A DNA stretch of 64,000 bases. Origin: Subtercola frigoramans (lineage in GTDB: Bacteria > Actinomycetota > Actinomycetes > Actinomycetales > Microbacteriaceae). Shown here in pieces: positions 1-9,480 of this stretch (positions are counted from its first letter, which is position 1; every line of letters begins with the position of its first letter). The stretch covers positions 2,170,001 to 2,234,000 of the forward strand of contig NZ_JAFBBU010000001.1 in NCBI RefSeq assembly GCF_016907385.1, read 5' to 3'. The notes below the pieces were generated by a model. It worked only from the letters and a program-made list of their open reading frames with translations. It was not told the DNA's origin and did no database searches. The translations under genes and the position numbers were made by a program.

Positions 1-817
1 ACTGGAAGTGGCTCGAGGTGTTGTAGGGCGTTCCCGTCCGCGAGTCGATACGCGTCATCGGGCGTTCGTAGTCGAACAGCAACGCCTCGTGCGCGGTGTA
101 GAACTCGGTGCGCTTGAGCGCTTCGAAGTCGGCACCGCACGCGATCATGAACCGGATGGCGCGGTCGATCTCGCGCGCCAGGTCTTCGTAGCGCGCGTTG
201 GCCGGGTTCGAGGTAAAGCCCTTGTTCCAGTGGTGCACCTCGCGCAGGTCGGCGAAACCACCCTGCGTGAAGGCACGGATGAGATTGAGGGTCGACGCCG
301 AGGTGTGGTAGCCCGCGACGAGCCTCGCTGGATCTGCGGTTCGCGACTCCGGGGTGAAGTCATAGCCGTTCACGATGTCGCCGCGGTACGCGGGCAGCGT
401 CACCCCGTTGCGCGTCTCTGAATCGCTCGAGCGCGGCTTGGCGAACTGCCCCGCCATGCGGCCCATCTTGATCACGGGCATGGAGGCGCCGTAGGTCAGA
501 ACAACGGCCATCTGCAGCACCGTCTTGATGCGGTTGCGGATCTGGTCAGCCGTCGCGCCCGCGAAGGTCTCGGCGCAGTCGCCACCCTGGAGGAGGAACG
601 CACGGCCGGCTGCCGCATCGGCGAGGCGCTCACGAAGAGTGTCGACCTCGCCAGCGAAGACGAGCGGCGGGAGCTTGGAGATCTGGGCTGAAGCCTCTTC
701 GACCGCAGCCCGGTCAGGCCACTGGGGCTGCTGCTTCGCCTCGAGTGTGCGCCAATAGTCCAGACCATCAATCACGGAAGGCAGAGCTTCGATGACACGT
801 TCGGACAGATCTATCAC
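1..817 (-). CDS. aroG: 3-deoxy-7-phosphoheptulonate synthase, class II (partial, C-terminus beyond the left edge)
   Basis: First enzyme of the shikimate pathway: condenses phosphoenolpyruvate and erythrose 4-phosphate in the cytosol. About 272 codons are visible of a protein usually near 450 residues. The reading frame shows class II signatures: LLQGGDCAETFA near residue 70, PVIKMGRMAGQFAKPR near 110, YRGDIVNGYDF, and HEALLFDYERPMTRIDS near the cut end. The GTG start at 817 gives the usual N-terminus ending in the DYWRTLEAKQQPQWPD region; no strong ribosome binding site is visible. It follows plsC by 52 bases on the same strand, and the ROK kinase-plsC-aroG order suggests one transcript. Mycobacteria keep aroG, a plsC-like gene and fadD15 in the same neighbourhood. 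Confidence 0.95.
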   Translation of the reverse strand, partial: MIDLSERVIEALPSVIDGLDYWRTLEAKQQPQWPDRAAVEEASAQISKLPPLVFAGEVDTLRERLADAAAGRAFLLQGGDCAETFAGATADQIRNRIKTVLQMAVVLTYGASMPVIKMGRMAGQFAKPRSSDSETRNGVTLPAYRGDIVNGYDFTPESRTADPARLVAGYHTSASTLNLIRAFTQGGFADLREVHHWNKGFTSNPANARYEDLAREIDRAIRFMIACGADFEALKRTEFYTAHEALLFDYERPMTRIDSRTGTPYNTSSHFQ

Positions 818-869
818 AGCAACACGTATTTTCTGTTTGTTCAGCCCCGCGGCAGGACAGCCGAGGTGG

Positions 870-1556
870 CTAGCGCGCGGCTTTCGCGCGTTTCTCCTTT
901 ACCGAAGTCGCATACACGTCGGAGTATTCCTGCCCGCTGATGCGGTGGAGCTCGTACATGATCTCGTCGGTAATCGATCGAAGCACAAATCGGTCTGATT
1001 CCATGCCTTCGAACCTAGAGAAATCTAGTGGTTCCCCGAACACGATGCCAATTCGGCGGATTCTGATCGGCTGCCCGACGCTCATCACCTTCTCGGTGTC
1101 GATCATGGCGACCGGGATGATCGGCACGCCGGCCTCGAGAACCATGCGAGCCACGCCCGTGCGGCCGCGATACATCTTCGCGTCTGGGCTGCGCGTTCCC
1201 TCGGGGTAGATGCCCAGCAGGTCGCCCCGGCCGAGCACCTCCAGACCGGTGTTGAGGGAGGCCTCTGACGCCTTGCCTCCCGACCTGTCGATGGGCAACT
1301 GGCCGGTGGCCGTGAAGAACAGTTTCGTGAGCCAGCCCTTCAGTCCCTTGCCGGTGAAGTAGTCGCTCTTGGCCAGAAAGCTGATGCGGCGTTCCATCAT
1401 CAGTGGCAGAAAGACGGAGTCGGCGAACGAGAGATGATTGCTCGCGAGAATCGCCCCGCCCGTCTGGGGGATGTTCTCCGCCCCCCGCACCCAGGGCCGG
1501 AAGACAGCCTTCACGATCGGGCCGGCCACGAGGTACTTCATGAACCAGTAGAACAT
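870..1556 (-). CDS. plsC: 1-acyl-sn-glycerol-3-phosphate acyltransferase (PlsC family)
   Basis: Transfers an acyl chain to lysophosphatidic acid or a related lysophospholipid at the membrane. The 228-residue protein has the acyltransferase HX4D block (NHLSFADS, His near residue 41) and the substrate-binding block YPEGTRSPD near residue 120, in the usual order and spacing; the N-terminus is hydrophobic. Its ATG shares one base with the stop of the upstream kinase gene (TGATG), which implies translational coupling. The C-terminus is basic (KEKRAKAAR). The true acyl acceptor cannot be told from sequence; family assignment is secure. Confidence 0.9.
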   Translation of the reverse strand: MFYWFMKYLVAGPIVKAVFRPWVRGAENIPQTGGAILASNHLSFADSVFLPLMMERRISFLAKSDYFTGKGLKGWLTKLFFTATGQLPIDRSGGKASEASLNTGLEVLGRGDLLGIYPEGTRSPDAKMYRGRTGVARMVLEAGVPIIPVAMIDTEKVMSVGQPIRIRRIGIVFGEPLDFSRFEGMESDRFVLRSITDEIMYELHRISGQEYSDVYATSVKEKRAKAAR

Positions 1557-2503
1557 CAGATCGACTCCGCATACAGACGCGCGAGGTCGGCAGCGCCGAC
1601 AACCCCGGCATCGTTCACGAGTTCCGCGATCCGGAACTCGGGTTCGGGGTGGAACCCGCGGGCCGGCAACACGTCAAGGTACGCGGAGCGGATCGGGTCC
1701 AGAAGCAGGTCGCCGGCCTGGGCCACTCCCCCGCCGATGACGAACAGTTGGGGATCGAGCACTGCCCCGAGACTGGCAGATGCCTGCCCGAGCCAGTGAC
1801 CGAGAGTGCGCAAGGCGAGAAGAGCTCCGGGGTCGCCGGACTGGATGAGATCACTGACGTCGAGCCCGGTGAGGGTGCCGACGCGCGAGCGCACCTCGGC
1901 GAGCCCGATTCCAACTCCACCGGCATCGGCAAGTTCGTTGGCAGTGCGAAGAAGGGCCCGACCAGAACCGTATTGCTCGATACACCCACGAGCACCGCAC
2001 CCGCACGGCAGCCCGTCAGGCACCACCCGCAGGTGGCCGAGCTCGGCGGCAGCCCCGAAACCGCCGCGGAAGAGCTTGTCACCCGATACGATCGCGCCGC
2101 CGACACCGGTGCCGATGGTCAGGATCACCATGTCGCTCACCAGCCTGCCCGCACCGAAACGGAACTCGGCCCAGCCGGCCGCGTTGGCATCGTTCTCGAT
2201 GATGATGTGCATGCCGAGGCGCTGCTGGAGCTTCTCGCGGAAGGGCTCGTTGCGCCACGAGATGTTGGGCGCGTAGTAGACGATCGACTGGGAGGCATCG
2301 ATGAAGCCGGCAGCCGCCACTCCGACCGCCGTGACCTCAACACCCTCAGAGAGGCGTTTGACCATCGACACCACGGCGTCCTCGATCAATTGAGGGTTGC
2401 TGGCCATGGTCGGCTGGCGATCCGATCGCAGAATCGTCCCGAGTTCGTCGACCAGAGCGCCCGCGATCTTGGTCCCGCCAATGTCAATTCCGATGGCATG
2501 CAC
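1556..2503 (-). CDS. ROK-family sugar kinase, probable glucokinase
   Basis: Phosphorylates a hexose, most likely glucose, at O6 with ATP; cytosolic. The 315-residue protein begins with the phosphate-binding motif IGIDIGGTKI, has the catalytic Asp in ENDANAAGWAE, the GTGVGGAI loop, and the ROK zinc-binding cysteines in PCGCGARGCIEQYGSG. The GTG at 2503 is chosen because the kinase fold starts immediately after it; the frame stays open far upstream, but that extension runs antisense through fadD and is not credible. It shares one base with plsC and heads the minus-strand run towards aroG. It diverges from fadD across about 100 bases. Confidence 0.88.
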   Translation of the reverse strand: MHAIGIDIGGTKIAGALVDELGTILRSDRQPTMASNPQLIEDAVVSMVKRLSEGVEVTAVGVAAAGFIDASQSIVYYAPNISWRNEPFREKLQQRLGMHIIIENDANAAGWAEFRFGAGRLVSDMVILTIGTGVGGAIVSGDKLFRGGFGAAAELGHLRVVPDGLPCGCGARGCIEQYGSGRALLRTANELADAGGVGIGLAEVRSRVGTLTGLDVSDLIQSGDPGALLALRTLGHWLGQASASLGAVLDPQLFVIGGGVAQAGDLLLDPIRSAYLDVLPARGFHPEPEFRIAELVNDAGVVGAADLARLYAESI

Positions 2504-2572
2504 GCACTTATCTTGTCCCAGAGGCGAAGCCGTGTCTAATTGCCTGCCCGGGTCCGGCAGAAATCCACCGCG

Positions 2573-2578
2573 TACACT
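2573..2578 (+). promoter_or_regulatory. Putative -10 box of the fadD15-like gene
   Basis: TACACT lies 27 bases before the GTG start, which has its own ribosome binding site AAGGAG at 2595-2600. The spacing fits a short leader. No convincing -35 box is seen. Confidence 0.4.
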
Positions 2579-2605
2579 TGTCGAGAAGGAACCGAAGGAG
2601 TTGCC

Positions 2606-4435
2606 GTGGACCAGATCTTCACCCCTGCCGTCGTGCAGGCCGACCCTCTGGCGAACGCCACCGATCTGCTGCTGAAGCGCGTGGAGCTCACCCCCGACCA
2701 GCCACTGTTCGCCATTCCGTCGAGCAGTGCATCCGGCTGGTCGGACATCACGGCAGCCGACTTCCTCACACAGGTGCGCGCACTGGCCAAGGGATTCATC
2801 GCCGCCGGCATCGAACCGGGCGACAAGATCGGCCTGATGTGCCGCACTCGCTACGAATGGACGTTGATCGACTTCGCCGTCTGGTTCGCGGGAGCAGTGT
2901 TGGTGCCGGTATACGAGACCTCTGCCCCCGCACAGGTTCAGTGGAGCCTGAGCGATTCCGACGCGACGGCGGTCATCGTCGAGACGCCAGACCACTTCTC
3001 GCGGTTCGACGAGGCCTACCCCGACCTCCCGCTCATCGCCAACGTCTGGCAGATCGACCTCGGCGACCTCGACAAGCTCGTCGCTGGCGGAACAGACGTC
3101 AGCGACGACGAGGTGGAACGCCGCCGTTCCCTCGCCATCGGCAGCGACATGGCCACGCTGATCTACACCTCGGGCACGATGGGGCGGCCGAAGGGCTGCA
3201 TTCTCACGCACTCGAACTTCGTCGAGCTCTCCCGCAATGCCGCCGTGAAGCTCAGCGACGTGGTGAGCCCGGGCGCATCCACCCTGCTCTTCATCACCAC
3301 GGCGCACGTCTTTGCACGGTTCATCGCCATCATGTGCGTCCACGGCGGCGTGAAGGTCGGCCACCAGGGCGACACCAAGCAGCTCCTACCCGCCCTCGGT
3401 TCGTTCAAGCCGACCTTCCTGCTGGCCGTGCCTCGCGTGTTCGAGAAGGTCTACAACTCCTCAGAGCAGAAGGCAGAGACCGGCGGGCGCGGCAAGATCT
3501 TCCGTGCGGCGGCCGATGTCGCCATCGCCCACTCCGAGGCTCTCGACGCAGGCCACGTTCCGTTCGGCCTAAAGGCGAAGTTCGCCCTCTACGACCGTTT
3601 GGTCTACTCGAAGCTGCGCGCCGCACTCGGCGGCCGCACGAAGTTCGCTGTCTCGGGCTCTGCGCCACTCGGCCACCGCCTAGGTCACTTCTATCGCAGC
3701 CTCGGCATCACGGTGCTCGAAGGCTACGGCCTCACCGAGACCACAGCCCCGGCGACGGTGAACCTGGTCGACAAGTTCAAGATCGACACCGTCGGCCCGC
3801 CCCTGCCCGGTGTCGGCATCCGTATCGCCGCAGACGGCGAGGTACAGGTCACGGGCATCAACGTGTTCGCCGGCTACTGGAACAACGAGAAGGCAACCGC
3901 TGAAGCCATGGACGGCGAGTGGTTCAGGACCGGCGACATCGGCTCGCTCGACGACGACGGTTTTCTGACCATTACCGGCCGCAAGAAGGAGATCATCGTC
4001 ACCGCCGGGGGGAAGAACGTCGCCCCTGCTGTGCTCGAAGACCCCATCCGCGCGAACCCACTGGTGGGCCAGGTCGTCGTCGTCGGTGACCAGAAGCCGT
4101 TCATCTCCGCGCTGATCACCCTCGACCCCGAAATGCTGCCCGCGTGGCTGGCGAACAACGGTCAGAAGGCCGACCTCAGCCTCAGCGAGGCATCACAGAA
4201 CCCGGCAGTTCTCGCCGAGATCCAGAGAGCGGTGGATGCTGCGAACAAACTCGTTTCGCGTGCTGAGTCGATTCGCAAATTCGTGGTGCTCTCGCAGGAG
4301 CTGACCGAAGAGAGCGGGCACCTGACCCCCAAGCTCACGATCAAGCGAGCGGTCATCGTCAAGGACTTCGCGCCGACGATCGAGAGCATCTACTCGAGCG
4401 CTCCGTCGACGTCAGGCGAGTCACTCGTTCACTAG
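2606..4435 (+). CDS. Long-chain fatty-acid--CoA ligase (FadD15-like, AMP-forming)
   Basis: Activates long-chain fatty acids to acyl-CoA through an acyl-adenylate. The 609-residue protein has the AMP-binding signature YTSGTMGRPKGCILTH near residue 200, the A5 motif GYGLTETTAPATVN, the hinge motif ending in RTGDIGSLDDDGFLTITGR and the C-terminal lysine region GRKKEIIVTAGGKNVAP. Length and the extended C-terminal domain match the FadD15/long-chain group rather than short 500-residue ligases. The GTG start at 2606 is fixed by AAGGAG five bases upstream. It diverges from the ROK kinase and converges on def across an inverted repeat. The context (plsC, aroG, kinase) resembles the mycobacterial fadD15 region. 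Confidence 0.92.
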   Translation: MDQIFTPAVVQADPLANATDLLLKRVELTPDQPLFAIPSSSASGWSDITAADFLTQVRALAKGFIAAGIEPGDKIGLMCRTRYEWTLIDFAVWFAGAVLVPVYETSAPAQVQWSLSDSDATAVIVETPDHFSRFDEAYPDLPLIANVWQIDLGDLDKLVAGGTDVSDDEVERRRSLAIGSDMATLIYTSGTMGRPKGCILTHSNFVELSRNAAVKLSDVVSPGASTLLFITTAHVFARFIAIMCVHGGVKVGHQGDTKQLLPALGSFKPTFLLAVPRVFEKVYNSSEQKAETGGRGKIFRAAADVAIAHSEALDAGHVPFGLKAKFALYDRLVYSKLRAALGGRTKFAVSGSAPLGHRLGHFYRSLGITVLEGYGLTETTAPATVNLVDKFKIDTVGPPLPGVGIRIAADGEVQVTGINVFAGYWNNEKATAEAMDGEWFRTGDIGSLDDDGFLTITGRKKEIIVTAGGKNVAPAVLEDPIRANPLVGQVVVVGDQKPFISALITLDPEMLPAWLANNGQKADLSLSEASQNPAVLAEIQRAVDAANKLVSRAESIRKFVVLSQELTEESGHLTPKLTIKRAVIVKDFAPTIESIYSSAPSTSGESLVH

Positions 4436-4448
4436 CCCAGAGCTCATA

Positions 4449-4522
4449 GGTTTCGATACGCGTGCTTCGCCCGCTCCTCAACCAGCGCCGGTTGAGTAGC
4501 TCCGCAGGAGCGTATCGAAACC
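4449..4522. repeat. Dispersed inverted repeat, full copy, between convergent genes
   Basis: GGTTTCGATACG at 4449-4460 pairs perfectly with CGTATCGAAACC at 4511-4522, and an inner stem pairs CTCAACC with GGTTGAG around GCGCC. The element sits between the stops of fadD and def, so it can act as a bidirectional terminator. Its right 37 bases (4486-4522) recur without change at 9349-9385, and a diverged relative lies at 41195-41268. Elements of this kind are common between Microbacteriaceae genes. Confidence 0.8.
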
Positions 4523-4530
4523 AGACCTAC

Positions 4531-5022
4531 TCAGAACCAGTCACTCTCGCGTACTTGGCGCATCGCCTCGCGCCTGGTCTCCTTCTCGAGTCGGTCGAGA
4601 TAGAGCATCCCATCGAGGTGGTCGACCTCGTGCTGCAAGGCCTGGGCCAGCACTCCGGTGCCCGAGATCTCGACCGTGTTGCCCTCGAGATCGAGACCGA
4701 CTGCCGTGGCCGAGGGATAACGCTTGGTCTTGAACCAGAGGTTGGGCACCGAGAGACAGCCTTCATCCATGAATTCTGGCTCACCCGAAAGCTCGGTGAT
4801 CCGCGGATTGAGGAGATACCCGACTTCGCCATCGACGTTGTAACTGAACGCCCGCAGGTTCACGCCGATCTGCGATGCCGCAACTCCCGCGCGCCCCGGC
4901 AGCAGTACAGAATCGACCAGGTCCGCGACGAGTGCGCGCACACGGTCGTCGATCTGTCCGATCTCGTCGGAAACCGTCTTCAGCACGGGGTCACCGAAGA
5001 TACGGATCTCTCGCACGCTCAC
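4531..5022 (-). CDS. def: Peptide deformylase
   Basis: Removes the formyl group from the initiator methionine of nascent proteins, using an active-site metal. The 163-residue protein has the three family motifs: GRAGVAASQIG (motif 1, with Ser where Pro is usual), EGCLSVP with the metal-ligand Cys, and QHEVDHLDG with the two metal-ligand His and the catalytic Glu. The GTG start overlaps the stop of pyc by four bases (GTGA), so translation is probably coupled to pyruvate carboxylase. Confidence 0.95.
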   Translation of the reverse strand: MSVREIRIFGDPVLKTVSDEIGQIDDRVRALVADLVDSVLLPGRAGVAASQIGVNLRAFSYNVDGEVGYLLNPRITELSGEPEFMDEGCLSVPNLWFKTKRYPSATAVGLDLEGNTVEISGTGVLAQALQHEVDHLDGMLYLDRLEKETRREAMRQVRESDWF

Positions 5023-8000
5023 TCAACCACCACCAGGAGATCGCCGGCTTCGACCTGCTGCGTCGACGGAATGGCCAGCCGGCGAACCGTTCCCGCGACC
5101 GGCGACGTGATCGCCGCCTCCATCTTCATGGCTTCGATGGTGGCCACGGCATCGCCGATGGCAACAACCGAGCCTTCTGTCACCTTGAGGGTGACAACCC
5201 CGGAGAACGGCGCAGCGACGTTGCCCGGCTTCGACTGGTCTGCTTTCTCTGCCTGGGTTGCTGTGACCTTCACGCTGAGATCGCGCACCGAGACAGGCCG
5301 CAGCTGACCGTTCAGGATCGTCATCACCGACCGCATACCCTTGTCGTCGACTTCGCCGATTGCTTCGAGCCCGACGTGCAGCCGGACTCCTCGGGAAATC
5401 TCGACCACGCGTTCCTCACCCTGTGACAGGCCGAAGAGATAGTCGGCCGTGCTGACCGTCGACAGGTCACCATAGGTCTCACGAATCTGTTCGAACTGGG
5501 CTGTCGGCCCGGGAAACAGGAGGCGGTTGAGGGTGCTGCGACGCTCTGCAGGTGTGCCGCCCAACAGGGCGTGGTCTGTTTCACTGACCTCTGCGACGCC
5601 GATCTTCACCGTCTTGCCCTCGAGGGCTTTGCTGCGGAACGGCTCAGGCCAGCCACCGGGAAGGTCGCCGAGTTCGCCGGCCAGAAAGCCGATCACTGAG
5701 TCGGGGATGTCGTAGTTGCCGGGGTTCTCGGCGAAATCGACGGGATCGGCTCCGACAGCTGCGAGGTGGAGTGCGAGGTCGCCGACCACCTTGGACGACG
5801 GCGTCACCTTGGGGATGCGGCCGAGAATCTGGTTTGCCGCTGCGTAGAGGTCTTCGATCTGTTCGAAGTGGTCCGCGAGCCCAAGAGCTTTCGCCTGTTG
5901 GCGGAGGTTCGACAGCTGACCGCCGGGGATCTCGTGCTTGTACACGCGGCCGGTCGGCCCGGGCAGGCCGGATTCGAACGGACGGTAGAGCTCGCGAACG
6001 GCCTCCCAGTACGGTTCGAGGTCAGAGACGGCCTGCAAGGAGATCCCGGTGTCGCGCTCCGTGTGCGCAAGGGCCGCCACCAGCGCAGACGCAGAGGGCT
6101 GACTGGTGGTTCCCGACATGGGCGCACTGGCCACGTCGACCGCGTCAGCACCCGCACGACTGGCCGCGAGCAGAGTGGCGAGCTGCCCGCCCGCCGTGTC
6201 GTGGGTGTGCACGTGAACCGGCAGGTCGAAGTTCTCACGGAACGCCGTGACCAGCCTCTCAGCGGCATACGGTCGCAACAGTCCCGCCATGTCCTTGATG
6301 GCGAGGATGTGGGCGCCGGCGTCGACGATCTGTTCAGCCAGACGGAGGTAGTAGTCGAGGGTGTAGAGGTCTTCTGCCGGGTCGAGGAGGTCACCGGTGT
6401 AGCAGACGGCGACCTCGGCGATGGTGGTACCTGTCGACAGGACCGACTCGATCGCGGGCCTCATCTGGCTGACATCGTTCAGCGCGTCGAAGATGCGGAA
6501 GATGTCGACGCCGGTCGACGCTGCCTCGCGTACGAAGGCATCGGTGACTTCTGTCGGATACGGCGTGTAGCCGACCGTGTTGCGGCCCCGCAGCAGCATC
6601 TGCAGGTTGATGTTCGGCAGGGCTTCGCGCAGGCTCGCCAGGCGTTCCCACGGGTCTTCCCCGAGGAACCGCAGGGCGACATCGTAGGTGGCCCCTCCCC
6701 AGGCCTCCACCGAGAGGAGTTGCGGGGTCAGACGGGCAACGTACGGGGCCACTTCGAGGAGGTCCTTCGTGCGGACCCTGGTCGCGAGAAGCGACTGGTG
6801 GGCATCCCGGAACGTCGTCTCTGTCACCGCCAGCGCAGTCTGGGCCCGGAGTTCGGCAGAGAAGAGTGTCGGGCCGAGCTCGAGAAGTCGCTGGCGGGAG
6901 CCATCGGGTGCCGGCTCGGTCAGATCGATCGGTGGCAGCTTGGTCACCGGTTCGACCGTGCCGACCCGTTTGCCGTTGGGCTGGTTCACCGTGACCTCGG
7001 CGAGCCAGCTCATGATCTTCGTTCCCCGGTCTTGAGACACATGGGTCGAGAACAACTGCGGGCGTTCGTCGATGAACGAGGTGCTGAGGTCGCCGGCGAC
7101 GAAGGCCGGGTCGTCGAGCACGGCCTGGAGAAACGGGATGTTCGTCGAGACACCGCGGATGCGGAACTCGGCCAGCGCCCGTTTGGCACGGCGCACAGCC
7201 GTCGGGAAGTCGCGCCCCCTGCAGGTCAGTTTGGCCAGCATCGAGTCGAAGTGCGGGCTGATCTGGGCCCCGGAGGCGACCGTGCCGCCGTCGAGGCGCA
7301 CCCCGGCCCCGCCGGGTGAACGATAGGTTGTGATCTTGCCCGTGTCGGGCCGGAACCCGGCGTTCGGGTCTTCGGTCGTGATTCGGCACTGCAGGGCAGC
7401 CCCGCGCAAGACGATCGTGTCTTGAGTGAGCCCGAGTTCGGCCAGTGACGCCCCGAAGGCGATCAACATCTGAGACTGCACGAGGTCGACGTCGGTCACT
7501 TCTTCAGTGACCGTGTGCTCGACCTGGATGCGCGGGTTCATCTCGATGAAGACATGTTCACCTGCGCGGTCGCCGACGGTGTCGACCAGGAATTCGACCG
7601 TTCCAGCATTGATATAGCCGATGGATTTAGCGAACTTGATCGCGTCGGCGTGTAGGGCATCGCGAAGTTCGTCGGTGATGTTCGGAGCCGGCGCGATCTC
7701 GATGACCTTCTGGTTGCGACGCTGCACAGAGCAGTCGCGCTCGAAGAGATGGAGGGTGCTGCCGTGGGTGTCGGCGAGGATCTGCACCTCGATGTGCCGG
7801 GGCCGGAGCACCGCCTGCTCGAGGAACATCGTCGGGTCACCGAAGGCGCTGTCTGCTTCGCGCATGGCGGCGTGCAGTGCCTCGAGAAGGTCTTCGCGGG
7901 ACTCGACGCGGCGCATTCCACGGCCACCGCCACCGGCGACCGCCTTGGCGAACAGCGGGAAACCGATGCTCTCGGCACCGGCGAGCAGTTCATCCACGTC

Positions 8001-8417
8001 TTTCGACGCCGGCGTCGAGCGCAGAACGGGCACACCGGCCGCGATCGCATGCTCTTTCGCCGTGACCTTGTTGCCCGCCATCTCCAGAACGCTCGTCGGC
8101 GGCCCGATGAACGTGATTCCGGCCGCCGCGGCAGCTGAGGCCAGCTCGGGGTTCTCGGACAGGAAGCCGTACCCGGGGTAGATCGCGTCTGCGCCACTCT
8201 CCTTGGCAACCCGGATGATCTCGCTCACGTCGAGATAGGCGCGAACCGGATGCCCGATCTCACCGATCTGGTACGCCTCGTCTGCCTTCTGCCTGTGCAT
8301 CGAATTGCGGTCTTCGTAGGGAAAGACTGCGACGGTCTTGGCCCCGAGTTCGTATGCTGCACGAAAGGCGCGAATGGCGATTTCACCACGGTTTGCGACC
8401 AGGATCTTGGCGAACAT
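5019..8417 (-). CDS. pyc: Pyruvate carboxylase
   Basis: Anaplerotic enzyme: biotin-dependent carboxylation of pyruvate to oxaloacetate. The 1132-residue single chain holds all three parts: an N-terminal biotin carboxylase/ATP-grasp region (starts KILVANRGEIAIR, with GGGGRGMRRV in the ATP-binding loop), a central carboxyltransferase beginning around residue 535 with TTFRDAHQSLLATRVR and HVHTHDTAGG, and a C-terminal biotinyl domain with the lysine in EAMKMEAAI. The ATG at 8417 is preferred over the longer frame because GAGGAAGGA lies just upstream and the protein then starts exactly where the family starts. def follows with a four-base overlap. Confidence 0.97.
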   Translation of the reverse strand: MFAKILVANRGEIAIRAFRAAYELGAKTVAVFPYEDRNSMHRQKADEAYQIGEIGHPVRAYLDVSEIIRVAKESGADAIYPGYGFLSENPELASAAAAAGITFIGPPTSVLEMAGNKVTAKEHAIAAGVPVLRSTPASKDVDELLAGAESIGFPLFAKAVAGGGGRGMRRVESREDLLEALHAAMREADSAFGDPTMFLEQAVLRPRHIEVQILADTHGSTLHLFERDCSVQRRNQKVIEIAPAPNITDELRDALHADAIKFAKSIGYINAGTVEFLVDTVGDRAGEHVFIEMNPRIQVEHTVTEEVTDVDLVQSQMLIAFGASLAELGLTQDTIVLRGAALQCRITTEDPNAGFRPDTGKITTYRSPGGAGVRLDGGTVASGAQISPHFDSMLAKLTCRGRDFPTAVRRAKRALAEFRIRGVSTNIPFLQAVLDDPAFVAGDLSTSFIDERPQLFSTHVSQDRGTKIMSWLAEVTVNQPNGKRVGTVEPVTKLPPIDLTEPAPDGSRQRLLELGPTLFSAELRAQTALAVTETTFRDAHQSLLATRVRTKDLLEVAPYVARLTPQLLSVEAWGGATYDVALRFLGEDPWERLASLREALPNINLQMLLRGRNTVGYTPYPTEVTDAFVREAASTGVDIFRIFDALNDVSQMRPAIESVLSTGTTIAEVAVCYTGDLLDPAEDLYTLDYYLRLAEQIVDAGAHILAIKDMAGLLRPYAAERLVTAFRENFDLPVHVHTHDTAGGQLATLLAASRAGADAVDVASAPMSGTTSQPSASALVAALAHTERDTGISLQAVSDLEPYWEAVRELYRPFESGLPGPTGRVYKHEIPGGQLSNLRQQAKALGLADHFEQIEDLYAAANQILGRIPKVTPSSKVVGDLALHLAAVGADPVDFAENPGNYDIPDSVIGFLAGELGDLPGGWPEPFRSKALEGKTVKIGVAEVSETDHALLGGTPAERRSTLNRLLFPGPTAQFEQIRETYGDLSTVSTADYLFGLSQGEERVVEISRGVRLHVGLEAIGEVDDKGMRSVMTILNGQLRPVSVRDLSVKVTATQAEKADQSKPGNVAAPFSGVVTLKVTEGSVVAIGDAVATIEAMKMEAAITSPVAGTVRRLAIPSTQQVEAGDLLVVVE

Positions 8418-8492
8418 GGAGTCCTTCCTCAGAGCTGCGTGGCATCCATGCGGCACACAGGAGACGGTTAGGTTCTCCCAGCCTAGTGAAGG

Positions 8493-8498
8493 TAACGT
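8493..8498 (+). promoter_or_regulatory. Putative -10 box, leaderless start of the ParA-like gene
   Basis: TAACGT ends eight bases before the GTG at 8507, and no ribosome binding site is present. This places the transcription start at or next to the start codon. Confidence 0.4.
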
Positions 8499-8506
8499 AG
8501 ACGATT

Positions 8507-9331
8507 GTGCATGTACTCAGCGTTAGCTCACTCAAGGGCGGTGTCGGTAAGACAACCGTTACCCTCGGTTTGGCTTCGGCGGCCTTCGCGAAGGGCCTGC
8601 GCACCCTCGTTGTCGACCTCGACCCCCAATCCGATGTCTCGACCGGCATGGACATCAACGTCGCCGGTCACCTGAACGTGGCCGATGTCCTGGCCTCGCC
8701 CAAGGAGAAGATCGTGCGGGCGGCCATCGCGCCCAGCGGCTGGACGAAGGATCGCGGGGGCACCATCGACGTGCTCATCGGGTCGCCGTCTGCACTCAAT
8801 TTCGACGGGCCCCACCCGAGCATCCGTGACATCTGGAAGCTCGAAGAAGCTCTCGCAACCGTCGAGAACGACTACGACCTCGTGCTCATCGACTGCGCGC
8901 CGTCGCTGAACGCGCTCACGCGAACAGCATGGGCTGCCAGCGACCGGGTCGCTGTCGTGACCGAACCAGGGCTCTTCTCTGTCGCCGCGGCCGACAGGGC
9001 CCTGCGGGCCATCGAAGAGATTCGTCGCGGGCTCTCGCCCCGGCTCCAGCCACTCGGCATCATTGTGAACCGTGTGCGCTCACAGTCGCTTGAGCACCAG
9101 TTCCGCATCAAAGAGCTTCGCGACATGTTCGGCCCGCTCGTGCTGAGCCCACAGCTCCCCGAGCGCACCTCGCTGCAGCAAGCCCAGGGTGCGGCGAAAC
9201 CGCTCCACGTCTGGCCCGGCGAAGGGGCGCAGGAGATGGCACGCAACTTCGACCTGCTGCTCGAGCGTGTCATGCGCACCGGCCGCCTGGGCGACTACGC
9301 CGACGCCGCGAAGGCACCCGCAGAGCGCTGA
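8507..9331 (+). CDS. ParA/MinD-family ATPase (orphan)
   Basis: Deviant Walker-A ATPase of the ParA superfamily, which positions DNA or protein cargo. The 274-residue protein starts VLSVSSLKGGVGKTT (P-loop with the signature lysine), has the switch I-like VDLDPQSDVS and the Walker B-like LVLIDCAPSLNALT near residue 130. No ParB gene or parS-like cluster is seen nearby, so it is probably not the chromosomal partition ATPase; its cargo is unknown. It converges on the merR gene across a half-copy of the dispersed inverted repeat. Start chosen at the GTG directly before the ATPase fold. Confidence 0.85.
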   Translation: MHVLSVSSLKGGVGKTTVTLGLASAAFAKGLRTLVVDLDPQSDVSTGMDINVAGHLNVADVLASPKEKIVRAAIAPSGWTKDRGGTIDVLIGSPSALNFDGPHPSIRDIWKLEEALATVENDYDLVLIDCAPSLNALTRTAWAASDRVAVVTEPGLFSVAAADRALRAIEEIRRGLSPRLQPLGIIVNRVRSQSLEHQFRIKELRDMFGPLVLSPQLPERTSLQQAQGAAKPLHVWPGEGAQEMARNFDLLLERVMRTGRLGDYADAAKAPAER

Positions 9332-9348
9332 CCGGAAATCCGGCACCT

Positions 9349-9385
9349 CGCCGGTTGAGTAGCTCCGCAGGAGCGTATCGAAACC
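9349..9385. repeat. Dispersed inverted repeat, half copy
   Basis: These 37 bases are identical to the right arm of the element at 4449-4522 (4486-4522), ending in CGTATCGAAACC. The left arm is absent, so the long hairpin cannot form here. It lies between the convergent ParA-like and merR genes. Confidence 0.85.
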
Positions 9386-9480
9386 CGCACGCAACCGCCA
9401 CACCGGGCGAACGGCTCGCTCCGCGTGCCTACTCTCGGCCAGCGTAAAGCGCTATCAGCGCCCCAGCGCCGGAACCAGCG

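Noticed and set aside
5100..7319. Plus-strand frames over pyruvate carboxylase
   Set aside because: All are antisense to a complete, well-conserved enzyme and carry no recognisable domain.
8507..9331. Chromosomal partition locus (parABS)
   Set aside because: Only a ParA-like ATPase is present; no ParB gene or parS-like 16-base palindrome is seen near it.
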